Part shown: positions 10,622-21,710 of the stretch, piece by piece | Position numbering within the stretch: the first letter of the stretch is position 1 | Layout of the letters: each line of letters starts with the position of its first letter | Source of the DNA: Idiomarina ramblicola | GTDB taxonomy: Bacteria > Pseudomonadota > Gammaproteobacteria > Enterobacterales > Alteromonadaceae | Length of the DNA: 64,000 nucleotides | NCBI RefSeq assembly: GCF_003987255.1 | Contig: NZ_PIQC01000003.1 | Location: 372,001-436,000 of the forward strand | Direction: 5' to 3' | Position numbers and translations under genes: made by a program | Notes under the pieces: generated by a model | Told to the model about the DNA's origin: nothing | Seen by the model: only the letters and a program-made list of their open reading frames with translations | Databases searched by the model: none

Positions 10622-11702
10622 CGCTCTGTTTATATTCCATACATTCATTCGCCAGTCGTTGCGTTGCCTCCGGCATTGCACACTGACGAGCGAAACGCGC
10701 CATTGTCCACAGTTGTTGTCTGTCATGCAATAAACGTTTTAACTGTTGTTTCAATGCGCCTTTCGTTACTTCCGTTTGCGGTACTAAAATCGCTGCACCG
10801 CGGCTTTCTAAAACCTTCGCGTTAGCCGTCTGATGGTCATCTACCGCATGAGGCAAAGGCACTAATATGGAGGCCACACCCATGACAGCCAGCTCAGAAA
10901 TGGTTAGAGCCCCTGCGCGGCATATCACCAAGTCGGCACGACTGAAGGCGTCCCCCATATCGTCAATAAATTCAGTTACGGTCAGCATTTTCAGTGCAGC
11001 GGCATTCTCATACGCCTGCTCAGTAACGGCTTCACGATCCACACCACATTGATGCACAACGTTAAGCTCGATACCCTCTAATGCTTTGACGGCTTCCGGT
11101 ACCGCTTCGTTCAATACCTGAGCACCTAAACTGCCGCCCACCACCAGTAAATTTAATTCACCGGTCATTGCCGCGTTTTCTGCCTGTTCAGTTGCTTGTT
11201 TCAGTAGCCCGTTACGCAATGGATTGCCGACCACCGGGTACTGCTGCCACTGTGGCAGAGCGACCGGCAGACCCAGGAACACCTTATTGGCTCTGGAAGC
11301 TAACAGCCGGGTTGTCATACCCGGAATAGCGTTTTGCTCATGCACAACCAACGGGATGCCGCAAAGTTTTGCTGCCAGGCCCATGGGCGCGCAGACATAA
11401 CCACCAAAGGTGGCAACCACTTGCGGTTGCAGTTTTTTCAATAAACGCCTGCACTGCAAAACCGCTTTTGCTAAGGTTAAAGGCATCAGTAACTTTCTTT
11501 TCAGCCCATGACCGCGAACGCCCGTCATGCGGATGCTGTGTAGCGGGAAACCCGCCACCGGAATCACTCGACTCTCCAGCCGTCCTTCCTGAGTGCCCAA
11601 CCAGTCGACTTGCCAGCCACTATCGCGCAGTTGCTCAGCGACCGCCAATGCGGGAAAAATATGACCGCCGGTACCCGCGGCTGCTATTAACACACGATTC
11701 AT
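10614..11702 (-). CDS. murG: Undecaprenyl-PP-MurNAc-pentapeptide GlcNAc transferase MurG
   Basis: MurG is the peripheral membrane glycosyltransferase that converts lipid I to lipid II. The 362-residue GT-B protein has the diagnostic N-terminal glycine loop [16 protein letters not shown]. The C-terminal donor site is present in [20 protein letters not shown] and [13 protein letters not shown] (about residues 255-300). Its start overlaps the ftsW stop by four bases (ATGA), consistent with coupled translation. Confidence 0.98.
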   Translation of the reverse strand: MNRVLIAAAGTGGHIFPALAVAEQLRDSGWQVDWLGTQEGRLESRVIPVAGFPLHSIRMTGVRGHGLKRKLLMPLTLAKAVLQCRRLLKKLQPQVVATFGGYVCAPMGLAAKLCGIPLVVHEQNAIPGMTTRLLASRANKVFLGLPVALPQWQQYPVVGNPLRNGLLKQATEQAENAAMTGELNLLVVGGSLGAQVLNEAVPEAVKALEGIELNVVHQCGVDREAVTEQAYENAAALKMLTVTEFIDDMGDAFSRADLVICRAGALTISELAVMGVASILVPLPHAVDDHQTANAKVLESRGAAILVPQTEVTKGALKQQLKRLLHDRQQLWTMARFARQCAMPEATQRLANECMEYKQSDD

Positions 11703-12928
11703 TCAGCACCTCCGCGTGGCGCTACTTTTCGGCCACTCATCCGGCGCTCATGATCAATACGTAATAACAAACCAACAGACAAGGCTGAAACAATCAGACT
11801 ATTCCCGCCATAACTGACCAGCGGTAAAGTTAACCCTTTGGTGGGAAGGGCCCCTGAGGCCACACCAATGTTCACAAACGCCTGAATACTGAACCAAATA
11901 CCGATGCCATAAGCCAGGTAACCGCCGTAACGCTGCTCAAGCATCAGGCAGCGGCGACCAATAATCAACGCCCGCCAAACCAGCATTAATACGGTCGCAA
12001 TAACGGCCAGTACACCAAGGAAACCCAATTCTTCTGCAACCACCGCCATAATAAAGTCGGTATGGGCTTCCGGCAGGTACTGCAATTTCTGAATGCTATT
12101 GCCCAGACCCGCACCGCTAAATTGCCCCTGTCCAAAAGCAATCAAAGACTGCATCAGTTGATAGCCGGCCCCAAAAGGATCCTTTTCCGGCTCTAAGAAG
12201 GTCAGCAACCGCTGCATCCGGTAAGGCTCGACAATGATCAACAAAATAAGCGCCAGCACGCAGGTGATAAAGACCGCGAAAAATTGCCATAACCGGGCAC
12301 CGGCCAGAAACAGCATGGCGACCGTTGTTGCTGAAAGCACAACCACGGTACCGAAGTCCGGCTGCATCAGCAGAAGCACCGACGCGATAAACAACAGAAC
12401 CAAAGGTTTTATAAAGCCTTTGGTTGCTTCACGCACTTCGTCCTCGCGCCGGGACAGATAACTGGCCATATAAATACAAAAGAATATCTTGGCCACTTCG
12501 GCCGCCTGGAAAGTAATGGGGCCGACTTTAATCCAACGTTGTGAACCGTTCACTTCGTGTCCAATCACCAGAACTAAGAGCAGCATCATCAAACCGATAA
12601 GCAATAGCTTACCGCTGTGCCGGTTCCAGGTATCGCTCGGAATACGCAAGGTTCCCAGCATGACCAAGACACTCACCACCAAATAGACACCATGACGAAT
12701 GGCAAAATGAAATGGGTTTCCGGTCAGTCTTTCAGCAGTAGGTAACGACGCCGAAGTGACCATAATAAACCCGAATGCCAGTAACGACATCGCCAGCGTG
12801 AATAACACACGGTCGTATAACGGCTGGCTGGTTTGGGGGTGTAACCAATCCAGCAGTTGCTGCCAACGGCTGCGGTCATCAGCCGCTGGCATTTCCAGAT
12901 TCAGTTGTTCTTCACGCACTGTCGACAT
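11699..12928 (-). CDS. ftsW: Peptidoglycan glycosyltransferase FtsW
   Basis: FtsW is the SEDS-family septal peptidoglycan polymerase that works with FtsI. The frame is open upstream, but the start at 12928 is preceded by GGAGG six bases away and gives MSTVREEQLN, 409 residues. The product is hydrophobic, with about ten predicted membrane helices. It carries the SEDS segments QPDFGTVVVL, FGQGQFSGAGLGNS, LPEAHTDFIMAVVAEELGF and TGL-like LVSYGGNSLI. The start lies 17 bases inside the 3' end of murD. Confidence 0.96.
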   Translation of the reverse strand: MSTVREEQLNLEMPAADDRSRWQQLLDWLHPQTSQPLYDRVLFTLAMSLLAFGFIMVTSASLPTAERLTGNPFHFAIRHGVYLVVSVLVMLGTLRIPSDTWNRHSGKLLLIGLMMLLLVLVIGHEVNGSQRWIKVGPITFQAAEVAKIFFCIYMASYLSRREDEVREATKGFIKPLVLLFIASVLLLMQPDFGTVVVLSATTVAMLFLAGARLWQFFAVFITCVLALILLIIVEPYRMQRLLTFLEPEKDPFGAGYQLMQSLIAFGQGQFSGAGLGNSIQKLQYLPEAHTDFIMAVVAEELGFLGVLAVIATVLMLVWRALIIGRRCLMLEQRYGGYLAYGIGIWFSIQAFVNIGVASGALPTKGLTLPLVSYGGNSLIVSALSVGLLLRIDHERRMSGRKVAPRGGAE

Positions 12929-14303
12929 AAAGCGCCTCCACTGCCTGACGGAAACTATCACCGCGATGCTCAAAGTTTTTAAACTGATCAAAGCTTGCAC
13001 AGGCTGGCGATAACAACACCATGTCGCCCGCTTGTACTAACGATGATGCTAACTCCACAGCCTGCCGCAGGCTTTTCACCTGACGGGAGCCGTTAAATAG
13101 CTGGCCGATGCGGGGACCATCTTCACCAATGGTCAACAAAATATCCACCTTCTCCAAAGTGGACTGTAACTCCCGGAAGTCGGCACCTTTACCGTCCCCT
13201 CCGGCAATCAACAGAAGCCGTCCGCTGACCATAGGGCGCAAACCTTCAACCGCAGCCGCTGTCGCGCCAATGTTGGTGGCTTTTGAGTCGTTAACCCAAA
13301 GCACGCCGGCGTCATTGCTAAGCAATTCGCAACGGTGAGGTAACCCTTTAAAGTCCTTAACCGCTTGAATGGCCTGTTCTATATCAATATCAATTGCCTG
13401 GCACAGCGCCAGAGCCACTTGTACATTAACCAGATTATGAATGCCCTGCAGTTGTAACTGATCGGCCCTTAACACCACTTTGCCGCGGAAGGTCACAGCC
13501 ACCGGCCCGCTAACACGGTCGACATTACCGGAAAGCAAACCAAAATGCTGCGGGTGCGAATCGTTACCAAAAGTCATTAATTTCCCGGTAACGGGGTGCG
13601 GCCAGGTGTCCTGCTGTTGCCGGTTCAGTACCCAGTTTTTTGCATTCGTAAAAATTCGTTGTTTCGCTTTGATGTACTCATCCACACTGCTGTAACGATC
13701 CATGTGATCAGCACTAATGTTCATTAACGCAGCGGCTTCCAGTTTTAAGCTAGTAATCGACTCTAACTGGAAACTGGAAAGTTCCAGCATCACCGCATCC
13801 GGCTGCTCTGTCTGCTGAAGCAGCTCCAGCACCGGTAGGCCAATATTGCCCGCCGCGACGACGTTTTTACCGCATTGTTCTGCAATAAATTCAACCATTC
13901 GAGTGACCGTAGACTTACCATTTGAGCCGGTTACAGCAATGATGGGAAGTTTTGTTTCTTGCGCGAACAGTTCGACGTCACCAACAACCGGAATATCAGC
14001 ATCACGAGCTAACACTAACGGCTCTTCTCTTAAATCGATTCCCGGGCTGGCAATGACGATATCGGCAGCAAGCGTATCTTCTAATTCCCAGCGGCGATTC
14101 AGGAACTCAGCATCACCCAGTATTTGTTTAGCTTCATCCAGACCCGGAGGATTCTGGCGCGAATCAAACACCCGGATATGGACACCCTGCAGGTTCTTAT
14201 CCTGTTGTTTTTTATTTTGTAAATAGCGCAGCACAGAAACCCCGGTCTTTCCAAGACCGAGAACAACGATGTGTTTCATGTTCTGCCAGGCTATCTTTTT
14301 CAT
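12912..14303 (-). CDS. murD: UDP-N-acetylmuramoylalanine--D-glutamate ligase MurD
   Basis: MurD adds D-glutamate to UDP-MurNAc-L-Ala in the cytoplasm. The 463-residue product has the N-terminal VVLGLGKTGVSVLRYL fold, the ATP loop TGSNGKSTVTRMV near residue 128, and the C-terminal stretch LLSPACASFDQFKNFEHRGD typical of MurD. It starts 6 bases after the mraY stop. No clear Shine-Dalgarno sequence precedes the ATG at 14303; a second ATG eight codons in (14279) would shorten the usual N-terminus, so the first is preferred. Confidence 0.97.
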   Translation of the reverse strand: MKKIAWQNMKHIVVLGLGKTGVSVLRYLQNKKQQDKNLQGVHIRVFDSRQNPPGLDEAKQILGDAEFLNRRWELEDTLAADIVIASPGIDLREEPLVLARDADIPVVGDVELFAQETKLPIIAVTGSNGKSTVTRMVEFIAEQCGKNVVAAGNIGLPVLELLQQTEQPDAVMLELSSFQLESITSLKLEAAALMNISADHMDRYSSVDEYIKAKQRIFTNAKNWVLNRQQQDTWPHPVTGKLMTFGNDSHPQHFGLLSGNVDRVSGPVAVTFRGKVVLRADQLQLQGIHNLVNVQVALALCQAIDIDIEQAIQAVKDFKGLPHRCELLSNDAGVLWVNDSKATNIGATAAAVEGLRPMVSGRLLLIAGGDGKGADFRELQSTLEKVDILLTIGEDGPRIGQLFNGSRQVKSLRQAVELASSLVQAGDMVLLSPACASFDQFKNFEHRGDSFRQAVEALYVDSA

Positions 14304-14309
14304 TATTTT

Positions 14310-15392
14310 TTAACGCAACTTCAAGGTTGCGAGTCCTATCAGTACAAAAATTAACGACAATATCCAGAAACGCACAATGACTCGTGGCTCAGGCCATCCT
14401 TTTAATTCGTAGTGGTGGTGAATTGGCGCCATGCGGAAAACACGTTTGCCCCGCAGTTTGTAAGAGCCCACCTGCAGCATCACGGAAACCGTTTCCATGA
14501 CAAAAACACCGCCCATAATAAACAGCACCAACTCCTGGCGGACCAATATCGCAATAATGCCAAGTGCAGCGCCTAAGGCCAGAGAGCCTACATCGCCCAT
14601 AAATACCAGTGCCGGATAAGTGTTGAACCAGAGAAATCCCAGGCCAGCACCAACAATAGCGGTGCACACCACCAACAGTTCGGCGGTTAAGGGTAAATAC
14701 GGAATTTGCAGATATTCGGCAAAGTTCACGTTGCCGGAAACATAAGCGAAAATACCCAACGCAGCGGCAACCATAATGGTTGGCATAATCGCCAGCCCGT
14801 CCAGCCCGTCGGTTAAATTAACCGCGTTACTGGTACCGACAATCACAAAGTACGCCATCAACAAATACAGCATGCCCAGTTGCGGCATAACGTCTTTAAA
14901 AAAGGGAACGATTAGTGCCGTCTCTGCGCCCTGAGTGCTACTCCAGTAAAGGTAGACCGCTGCGACACTGGCAATAACGGACTGCCAGAAGTATTTCCAT
15001 TTGGCGATTAAGCCTTTCGGATCTTTGCGCACCACTTTGCGATAGTCATCAACAAAACCCACAATGCCAAAGCCAGTGATAACCAGTAACACTACCCAGA
15101 CATAGCGGTTCTCCAAGTCGGCCCAGAGTAATGATGAGCCCAATACCGCCGCTAATATCAAGACACCGCCCATGGTCGGTGTACCACTTTTACTTAAGTG
15201 ACTTTCGGGACCATCGTCCCGTACCGTTTGCCCTATCTGCAAACGTTGCAAACGGCGAATCAAAGTTGGTCCTAACCACAAAGACAAAACCAGAGCGGTT
15301 AATACGCTCAGTATTGCCCGTAAGGTCAAGTAAGAAAACACGTTAAACGCGCTTTCAAACTGGGTTAGGTACTCCGCCAACCAAACTAACAT
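14310..15392 (-). CDS. mraY: Phospho-MurNAc-pentapeptide transferase MraY
   Basis: MraY is the integral membrane enzyme that makes lipid I from UDP-MurNAc-pentapeptide and undecaprenyl phosphate. The 360-residue protein has about ten membrane helices. Active-site motifs are intact: [10 protein letters not shown] near residue 115, [13 protein letters not shown] near 190 and the triple-His loop [12 protein letters not shown] near 325. Its start overlaps the murF stop by seven bases. Confidence 0.98.
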   Translation of the reverse strand: MLVWLAEYLTQFESAFNVFSYLTLRAILSVLTALVLSLWLGPTLIRRLQRLQIGQTVRDDGPESHLSKSGTPTMGGVLILAAVLGSSLLWADLENRYVWVVLLVITGFGIVGFVDDYRKVVRKDPKGLIAKWKYFWQSVIASVAAVYLYWSSTQGAETALIVPFFKDVMPQLGMLYLLMAYFVIVGTSNAVNLTDGLDGLAIMPTIMVAAALGIFAYVSGNVNFAEYLQIPYLPLTAELLVVCTAIVGAGLGFLWFNTYPALVFMGDVGSLALGAALGIIAILVRQELVLFIMGGVFVMETVSVMLQVGSYKLRGKRVFRMAPIHHHYELKGWPEPRVIVRFWILSLIFVLIGLATLKLR

Positions 15393-16789
15393 GCGTATTT
15401 TTCCTCTGCGCTATCACTAGCCGTGACAGCCTGCTGTATTGCTGCAACAACGCGCTCCATATGCGCGGAGCGTGAGCCTTTAACCAGCACTGTGACAGGT
15501 TGCTTACCGGTCTGTTCTGTAAGTCTTTGTAAAACAGACTCAACCAACGATTGTAAGCTGCCAAAGTGTTTACCACCGTGGCCATTAAAGACTTCACTGG
15601 CACTCTGACTGAGCACGCCCAAACTGTACAGATTGTCGATACCCGTACCTATGGCGTGTTCACCAATTTCTTCGTGATAAGCTCGCGCATCGGCGCCTAG
15701 TTCGCCCATATCTCCCAGCACGAAAACTCGATAACCTGGGTAACTTCCCAACAGATCCAGCGCCGCTTTGGTTGATGCAACACTGGCGTTGTAGGTGTCA
15801 TCGATAATACGTAAGTGGTCACTTACTTTTATAGTAGTCAAACGCCCTTGAGCCGGCTGAACCTGTTGTAATCCACTAACGATGTCATCAACAGATATAC
15901 CGAGTTCCTTAGCTGCTGCCGCTGCAGAAAGCGCATTGAGTACGTTATGTCGACCGCTTAATTTTAATTCTAATGTTCTGGTTTCACCGCCCAAATGCAG
16001 TGTAAAATAAGGGTGTCCTTCGCTATTGAGCTCAATATCCGTTGCGTACACATCGGCGTTCTCACTTAAACCGAAGGTTTTCCAGTTCATCTCTGTGCAA
16101 GCCCGTTGCCAGCACGGGTAGAAGTCTGAATCACGGGGGGTAACAGCCGTTCCCTGGCTCCCCACTCCACGGAAAATCTCAGTTTTAGCACGGGCGACTC
16201 CGTGTAAACTTCCGAACCCTTCGACATGCGCAGCACTGACATTATTCAATATAGCGACATCCGGCTTCACCAAATCGGTGGTGTAAGCTATTTCGCCCGG
16301 ATGATTTGCGCCCAGTTCAACCACCGCGTATTTATGCTGCTCCTGCAGTCGCAGCAGCGTCAGCGGAACACCGATGTCGTTATTAAAGTTGCCCTGAGTT
16401 GCCAGAACCGGGTGGTGAATGGATAAAATAGCCGCCAGCATTTCTTTCACTGTGGTTTTTCCGTTACTGCCAGTGACAGCCACCGTTTTCGGTGCCACCT
16501 TCGCTTTAATAGCGGCACCTAAGCGGCCCAGCGCATGCCGGCTGTTGTCGACAATAATTTGTCGGCAGTCGATATTTTGCTGCTTTTCACAAATGACAGC
16601 AGCCGCGCCCTTGGCTATGGCTTGCTCAACGAAGTCGTGGGCATCAAAGTTTTTCCCTTTTAATGCAATAAACAAGGCGTCGTTTAAATCGGCCCGCGTA
16701 TCCGTTGATACGTTGTCGATTGTGCAATCAGAGCCAATCAGGCGACCTTCCACCTGTTCCGCAATCCACTTCAGTGATACTGAGATCAT
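15386..16789 (-). CDS. murF: UDP-MurNAc-tripeptide--D-alanyl-D-alanine ligase MurF
   Basis: MurF attaches the D-Ala-D-Ala dipeptide, completing the cytoplasmic precursor. The start at 16789 was chosen because it forms an ATGA overlap with the murE stop and is preceded by AGGAG eight bases away, giving [15 protein letters not shown] and 467 residues. The ATP loop [14 protein letters not shown] and the later [14 protein letters not shown] and [10 protein letters not shown] motifs match MurF. It is flanked by murE and mraY in the canonical order. Confidence 0.97.
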   Translation of the reverse strand: MISVSLKWIAEQVEGRLIGSDCTIDNVSTDTRADLNDALFIALKGKNFDAHDFVEQAIAKGAAAVICEKQQNIDCRQIIVDNSRHALGRLGAAIKAKVAPKTVAVTGSNGKTTVKEMLAAILSIHHPVLATQGNFNNDIGVPLTLLRLQEQHKYAVVELGANHPGEIAYTTDLVKPDVAILNNVSAAHVEGFGSLHGVARAKTEIFRGVGSQGTAVTPRDSDFYPCWQRACTEMNWKTFGLSENADVYATDIELNSEGHPYFTLHLGGETRTLELKLSGRHNVLNALSAAAAAKELGISVDDIVSGLQQVQPAQGRLTTIKVSDHLRIIDDTYNASVASTKAALDLLGSYPGYRVFVLGDMGELGADARAYHEEIGEHAIGTGIDNLYSLGVLSQSASEVFNGHGGKHFGSLQSLVESVLQRLTEQTGKQPVTVLVKGSRSAHMERVVAAIQQAVTASDSAEEKYAC

Positions 16790-18252
16790 GCGCAGTCTCC
16801 TTGCAGCCATTCGCTGACTACCGCTCGTTCGTTATAATCGACACGCTGAGTGCCGATAACCTGATAATCTTCATGTCCTTTGCCTGCCAACAGTACAACA
16901 TCGTCCTGCTCAGCTTCCTGCATGGCGCGAATAACAGCCTCACGACGACCCGGCCAGACTTTAACCTGCTCCTTATCGGCAATGCCCGTGAGAATGTCTT
17001 CAATAATTTGTTCTGCAGGCTCTGTCCGCGGGTTATCATCAGTGACAACCACAACGTCGGCGTAGTCGGCAGCCACTTTTCCCATTTGCGGGCGCTTGCC
17101 CCGATCTCGGTCACCACCGCAGCCAAAAACGCACCACAGTCGCCCTTTACAATGCAGACGTAACGCACTCAGCACTTGATGCAGAGCATCCGGCGTGTGT
17201 GCGTAATCAACCACCACCAGCGGCGATTGATCATTGTGAAACGCTTCCATGCGCCCCGGCACTGGTTGCAAACTGCGGCAAGCTTCGCCAATTGCGGATA
17301 AAGGCTTATTTAGCTTCAGCAGCACCGCAACCGCACAAAGTAGGTTATAGACGTTAAAACGCCCCAACAAAGGGCTGTCAACGGTGTAGGATTCGCCCTG
17401 CCAATTTAACTGGAATACCGATCCTTGCTCACGGAACTGAAGCCCGGTTGCATGCAGGCAGGGTTCAAGTGAACTGTCATTCAGGCTGATCCACAAGTCG
17501 GCCAGGTTATCCTCTTCCCAACGACAAAGCGTGTCATCGTCAGCGTTAACTATGCGCTTCTGCACATCGAAGTCAGCGAATAAGCGCTGTTTCGCTGCGA
17601 CATAGTTCTCCATCGTGCCGTGATAATCCAGGTGATCGCGACTCATGTTGGTAATGGCTGCGGCTGAAAAATGTAAAGCCTCCACGCGGCGCTGTATTAA
17701 TGCGTGCGAAGACACTTCCATAGCGACCAGCTCCGCACCTTCAGCAAGCAGCGTCGCCAGGCGCTGTTGAACTGTAACGGCATCTGGTGTGGTGTGGCGC
17801 TCCGGCAATAACCGCCCGATAAGACCGCTTCCCGTGGTGCCAATGACTGCGGCCTCCATACCCAAAGCTTTGGCCAGTTGAGCCATAATGTGGGTCACAG
17901 ACGTCTTGCCATTGGTTCCGGTCACACCCACCAACTGCATTTTTTCCGACGGATGACCAAAGAAGATACCGGCAATGTGCGATAAATGCTCACGAACACC
18001 AGTAAAACCTATCACTATCGCTCCGCGGCGATGTTCTACAGCAAGTCCAGGGGCTTCTGCGATAATGGCGACGGCTCCGGCATCAATCGCAGCGTCGATA
18101 TAAGCACGCCCATCGGTTTCATAACCAGGAATCGCGATAAACACATCACCATTAGCAACTTGCCTGCTATCAAGCTTTATCCCGCTGACAGTAACGTCCG
18201 GAATGGAAAATGATGTGGGTAACATGGTTAAGAGCTCAGCCAGTTTCATCAT
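16786..18252 (-). CDS. murE: UDP-MurNAc-L-Ala-D-Glu--meso-diaminopimelate ligase MurE
   Basis: MurE adds the third residue of the stem peptide. The 488-residue protein has the ATP loop GVTGTNGKTSVTHI near residue 110 and the motif DDNPRTEP near 405. The DNPR motif marks enzymes that use meso-diaminopimelate rather than lysine, so the wall is of the usual Gram-negative type. The start overlaps the ftsI stop (ATGATGA; two adjacent ATG codons are possible). Confidence 0.98.
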   Translation of the reverse strand: MMKLAELLTMLPTSFSIPDVTVSGIKLDSRQVANGDVFIAIPGYETDGRAYIDAAIDAGAVAIIAEAPGLAVEHRRGAIVIGFTGVREHLSHIAGIFFGHPSEKMQLVGVTGTNGKTSVTHIMAQLAKALGMEAAVIGTTGSGLIGRLLPERHTTPDAVTVQQRLATLLAEGAELVAMEVSSHALIQRRVEALHFSAAAITNMSRDHLDYHGTMENYVAAKQRLFADFDVQKRIVNADDDTLCRWEEDNLADLWISLNDSSLEPCLHATGLQFREQGSVFQLNWQGESYTVDSPLLGRFNVYNLLCAVAVLLKLNKPLSAIGEACRSLQPVPGRMEAFHNDQSPLVVVDYAHTPDALHQVLSALRLHCKGRLWCVFGCGGDRDRGKRPQMGKVAADYADVVVVTDDNPRTEPAEQIIEDILTGIADKEQVKVWPGRREAVIRAMQEAEQDDVVLLAGKGHEDYQVIGTQRVDYNERAVVSEWLQGDCA

Positions 18253-19982
18253 TCATCACCCCCAAAACCCGCCGCACGAACCTGGGTATCTTCCACGTTG
18301 TCTGGTGGTACATTCAGTAAGCGCATAGTTTGCGAGACAATTTTTGAAAATACCGGCGCGGCCGCGGTACCACCATAATAATCATCGGTGCCTGGCTCGT
18401 TTATGGTCACAACCACCACCACTTTCGGGTCACTCACCGGAGCAATTCCGGCAAATAACGCCACGTATTCGTCTCCGTAGCCACCTGTTGCTTTGGTTTT
18501 GCGCGTGGTTCCAGTTTTACCTGCAATACGGTAGCCCGGAACCTGAGCGGCTTTAGCGGTACCGTCACGCACGACCTCTTCCATCATGTGCATAACCGCA
18601 CGAGTATTATCCGGATTGAAAACCTGCTCTGCAGGAAGTGGCGACTCTTGCCGGAAAATTGTCAGTGGTCGTTTGAGGCCGCCATTAGCAATAATGTTAT
18701 AAGCGTTAGCCAACTGCAGGGTGGTTGCTGACAAGCCATACCCGTAGGAAAGCGTCGCAGTTTCAAATTCGGACCAGCGCCGGCGGTCGCCTAAAATGCC
18801 AATGCTTTCACCCAGTAAGGCAATACCAGTATCATTACCAAAACCAGCGTCTGCGTATGTTTGTAGTAATGAATCAATGCCCAAATCCAGCGCAATCTTG
18901 GTCACACCCACGTTGGAAGAGTGCTTCAACACTTCGGTCAGTGACAGCTCACCATAGTTACGAGGGTCACTTACGCGGCGTCCGCCGATTCTTAACCAGC
19001 CCGGACTGGTATCAATGCTATCGCCCGCTTTGTGCCGACCGTTTTCAAGCGCACTGAGAATGACCAGAGGCTTCATCGTTGAACCGGGTTCGTAGCTGTC
19101 GGTCACCGCCCGGTTACGCATTCTGAAAGACTGCAATTCGGCTCGGTTATTAGGGTTGAAGGACGGGCTATTGACCATGGCCAGCACTTCACCGGTTTCG
19201 ACATTCAAGACGACCGCCGAGCCTGAAGTTGCCTGATTGTAGCGCACGGCTTTTTTCAGTTCGGTATATGCAGTTGCCTGAACACGTTGGTCGATACTCA
19301 GTGTCAGCTGTTTTGGTTGTTGTGCATCGGTCTGGCTTATTTCTTCAACAACCCGTCCTTCCGCGTCCTTGCGATAAACTCGCTTACCGGGTGTGCCGGT
19401 TAAATGTTCGTCATATAAAAGCTCCAGACCTTCTTGTCCGGCGCCGTCAATATCGGTTAAACCAATCAGATGAGCGCTGATTTCTCCCGTCGGATAATAA
19501 CGACGAGATTCGGTTTTCAGGTAAACGCCCGGAATATTTAGCTGCTTGACGTAGTCGGCTTCTGACGGCGTGACCTTGCGCTGCAAATACACAAAGCGTT
19601 TTGATGGGTCGTCGACCTTGCTGACCAACTCTTTACGATTCATTCGAAAGGTTTCAGCCAACGCTTGCCAACGCCGTTCATCTGCCAAAGCTTCTCTCTC
19701 TGCAATGCGTTTCGGGTCGGCCCATACGGTTTCTACCGGAACACTAACCGCCAACTCTCTTCCGTTACGGTCAACAATTGTGCCGCGCTGAACCGCCACA
19801 CTGGATGATCGTAGACTGCGCATATCACCTTGCAGCGAAAAGGCATCGGGACTAATAACCTGGATATAAGCAGCACGCGCAATTAACACCGAAAAAACAC
19901 CGAACAGCAAAAATACTGCGGTATAAAAGCGCCAGCGAGTGCCGGCTGGCTCTGTGCGTTTTTTGCGACGAATCACTGCCAT
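18249..19982 (-). CDS. ftsI: Septal transpeptidase FtsI (PBP3)
   Basis: FtsI is the class B penicillin-binding protein that cross-links septal peptidoglycan with FtsW. The 577-residue protein has a basic cytoplasmic N-terminus and one membrane helix (about residues 18-40). A dimerisation module with RGTIVDRNGRELAVS follows. The transpeptidase domain has the active-site serine in GSTMKPLV, SSN in LKHSSNVG, and the KTG triad in GKTGTTRK. It overlaps ftsL by 10 bases. Confidence 0.98.
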   Translation of the reverse strand: MAVIRRKKRTEPAGTRWRFYTAVFLLFGVFSVLIARAAYIQVISPDAFSLQGDMRSLRSSSVAVQRGTIVDRNGRELAVSVPVETVWADPKRIAEREALADERRWQALAETFRMNRKELVSKVDDPSKRFVYLQRKVTPSEADYVKQLNIPGVYLKTESRRYYPTGEISAHLIGLTDIDGAGQEGLELLYDEHLTGTPGKRVYRKDAEGRVVEEISQTDAQQPKQLTLSIDQRVQATAYTELKKAVRYNQATSGSAVVLNVETGEVLAMVNSPSFNPNNRAELQSFRMRNRAVTDSYEPGSTMKPLVILSALENGRHKAGDSIDTSPGWLRIGGRRVSDPRNYGELSLTEVLKHSSNVGVTKIALDLGIDSLLQTYADAGFGNDTGIALLGESIGILGDRRRWSEFETATLSYGYGLSATTLQLANAYNIIANGGLKRPLTIFRQESPLPAEQVFNPDNTRAVMHMMEEVVRDGTAKAAQVPGYRIAGKTGTTRKTKATGGYGDEYVALFAGIAPVSDPKVVVVVTINEPGTDDYYGGTAAAPVFSKIVSQTMRLLNVPPDNVEDTQVRAAGFGGDE

Positions 19983-20290
19983 GAGACTAGCACCTCCTGC
20001 GCTGGTTCAACGTCGCGCATACCCAATTGCTCCTGAGCGATACGTTCCACCCGGCTGTGTTCAGTCAGTGCATTCTGCTCAACCACAAGATGTCGCCATT
20101 CTCTGTCCAGAGTATCGCGATACGAGAGTAAGTCATCTCGCTCGGCGGTTAATTTTCGGTTTAAATGCGCGGTATACACAATACTCAGTGCATTAACGAT
20201 AACCACCACGCTCAATAACAGTATCCATTTGTGCTGCAGTAGATCTTGCAGCAACATTTTGGTCAGGTTGGGATAACGCTGTTTAGTCAT
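19973..20290 (-). CDS. ftsL: Cell division protein FtsL
   Basis: FtsL is a small bitopic protein that forms a coiled coil with FtsB and activates FtsWI. The start at 20290 follows a perfect AGGAGG seven bases away and gives a 105-residue product (MTKQRYPNL). It has one membrane helix at about 19-37 and a periplasmic leucine-rich coiled coil (about 40-90). The start lies 8 bases inside the rsmH 3' end. FtsL is poorly conserved in sequence; size, topology and place between rsmH and ftsI make the call. Confidence 0.93.
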   Translation of the reverse strand: MTKQRYPNLTKMLLQDLLQHKWILLLSVVVIVNALSIVYTAHLNRKLTAERDDLLSYRDTLDREWRHLVVEQNALTEHSRVERIAQEQLGMRDVEPAQEVLVSWQ

Positions 20291-21230
20291 TGCGAACCCT
20301 CCTGGCAATGCGCAACACAGAGCTACGCGAACGAGGGTTTTCCTGCACTTCCGTTTTGCCCGGCTTAATAGCCTTACCGACCTTTTCCAGCGCCTTATCT
20401 TTATTTCGCTCGGCCTCCGTCACCGGCAGACCCGGCGGCAGTTGCTTGCCTTCACTGTGTTTGCGGATAAAGCGTTTCACTAAGCGATCTTCCAGACTAT
20501 GGAAACTAATAACCACTAGCCGCCCCTCTTCTTTCAAACCTGAAAGTGACGCTTCGAGCGCTTGTTCTATTTGTTCTAACTCGCGGTTAATATGAATCCG
20601 AATAGCCTGAAATGTGCGCGTTGCAGGGTGTTTATGCTTTTCTTTTACCGGACTGACACGGGCAATCATTTCCGCCAGTTGCTTGGTGCGGGTAAAGGGT
20701 TTTTTCTCACGATCCATGACGATAGCGCTGGCAATACGGCGGGCAAAACGCTCCTCGCCATATTCTTTCAGCACCCAGCTAATATCGTCTTTTTCTGCAC
20801 GATTAAGCCATTCAGCTGCAGTTTCACCATCGCTGGTATTCATTCGCATATCCAAAGGACCGTCGCGCATGAAACTGAAGCCACGCTCAGCATCGTCCAA
20901 TTGTGGGGAGGACACGCCAAGGTCAAATAAAATACCCGTCACTTGCTGATTAAGCTGCAGCTCGTCGAGCACCTGTTGCAGGTTCGAGAAAGGGGTGTGG
21001 ATAATCTGAAAACGGGGGTCGTCTTCAAAAGACTTAGCAGCAGCAATAGCTTCAGGATCTTGATCCAGTGCGATAACCCGGGCGTTGTCACCCAGCTTAC
21101 TCAACAGCGCACGTGTATGTCCACCACGACCAAACGTGGCGTCAATATACGTGCCTTGAGGATCAGTCGCTAAAGCTTCTATCGACTCTTCCAGTAGCAC
21201 CGAAACGTGTTGCGGTGACGTTGTTATCAT
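20283..21230 (-). CDS. rsmH: 16S rRNA (cytosine(1402)-N4)-methyltransferase RsmH
   Basis: RsmH methylates N4 of C1402 in the 16S decoding centre, the same nucleotide that RsmI (encoded near 24456) 2'-O-methylates. The 315-residue product has the SAM-binding motif [16 protein letters not shown] near residue 27, [19 protein letters not shown] near 100, and the C-terminal [14 protein letters not shown]. Its start shares one base with the mraZ stop. Confidence 0.98.
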   Translation of the reverse strand: MITTSPQHVSVLLEESIEALATDPQGTYIDATFGRGGHTRALLSKLGDNARVIALDQDPEAIAAAKSFEDDPRFQIIHTPFSNLQQVLDELQLNQQVTGILFDLGVSSPQLDDAERGFSFMRDGPLDMRMNTSDGETAAEWLNRAEKDDISWVLKEYGEERFARRIASAIVMDREKKPFTRTKQLAEMIARVSPVKEKHKHPATRTFQAIRIHINRELEQIEQALEASLSGLKEEGRLVVISFHSLEDRLVKRFIRKHSEGKQLPPGLPVTEAERNKDKALEKVGKAIKPGKTEVQENPRSRSSVLRIARRVRND

Positions 21231-21688
21231 TATAGTGAAAAGTCTTCTAATCGTTCGTTGAGTGTAAAGTCACCTTCGCGTTCAACATCCATATCTTGCG
21301 CCACTTGTTCATGCCAGGCGTCTTCATCCCAAACTTCAAATTTATTCAGCTGCCCGACAAGCATCAGTTTTTTTTCTAAACCGGCGTGTTGTCTCAATGG
21401 CGCTGACAGTAACAGACGACCGTTCTTATCCATTTCACAGTCGTCGGCATGGCCTAGCAGAAGCCGCTGTAAGCGACGTTCTGCGGGATTCATACTGGAT
21501 AATCGAGTGAGCTTTTGTTCTATGATTTGCCACTCGGGAAGCGGGTACAGCAACAGGCACGGTTGCTTAATATCAATCGTGCAGACCATTTTGCCTTCAC
21601 AGTCTAAGGACAACGCGTGACGATGTTTGGCCGGTATGGCCAAACGCCCTTTGCTATCCAGACTTAATGTTGTTGCACCTCGGAACAT
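21230..21688 (-). CDS. mraZ: Transcriptional regulator MraZ
   Basis: MraZ is a ring-forming DNA-binding protein that represses its own dcw operon in E. coli and can also act elsewhere. The 152-residue product contains two SpoVT/AbrB-like repeats, each with the DxxxR-type signature: [13 protein letters not shown] near residue 11 and [13 protein letters not shown] near 85. It is the first gene of the dcw operon. A good promoter and phased GTGG repeats, the expected MraZ target, lie directly upstream, so autoregulation is likely. Confidence 0.98.
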   Translation of the reverse strand: MFRGATTLSLDSKGRLAIPAKHRHALSLDCEGKMVCTIDIKQPCLLLYPLPEWQIIEQKLTRLSSMNPAERRLQRLLLGHADDCEMDKNGRLLLSAPLRQHAGLEKKLMLVGQLNKFEVWDEDAWHEQVAQDMDVEREGDFTLNERLEDFSL

Positions 21689-21710
21689 GATCCCACCTGA
21701 TCATTGCGAT

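Noticed and set aside
10622-10726. N-terminal extension of murC
   Set aside because: The 35 extra codons lie within murG in another frame and do not resemble any MurC N-terminus.
12929-13000. N-terminal extension of ftsW
   Set aside because: The upstream frame lies within murD; the internal ATG has a strong ribosome-binding sequence.
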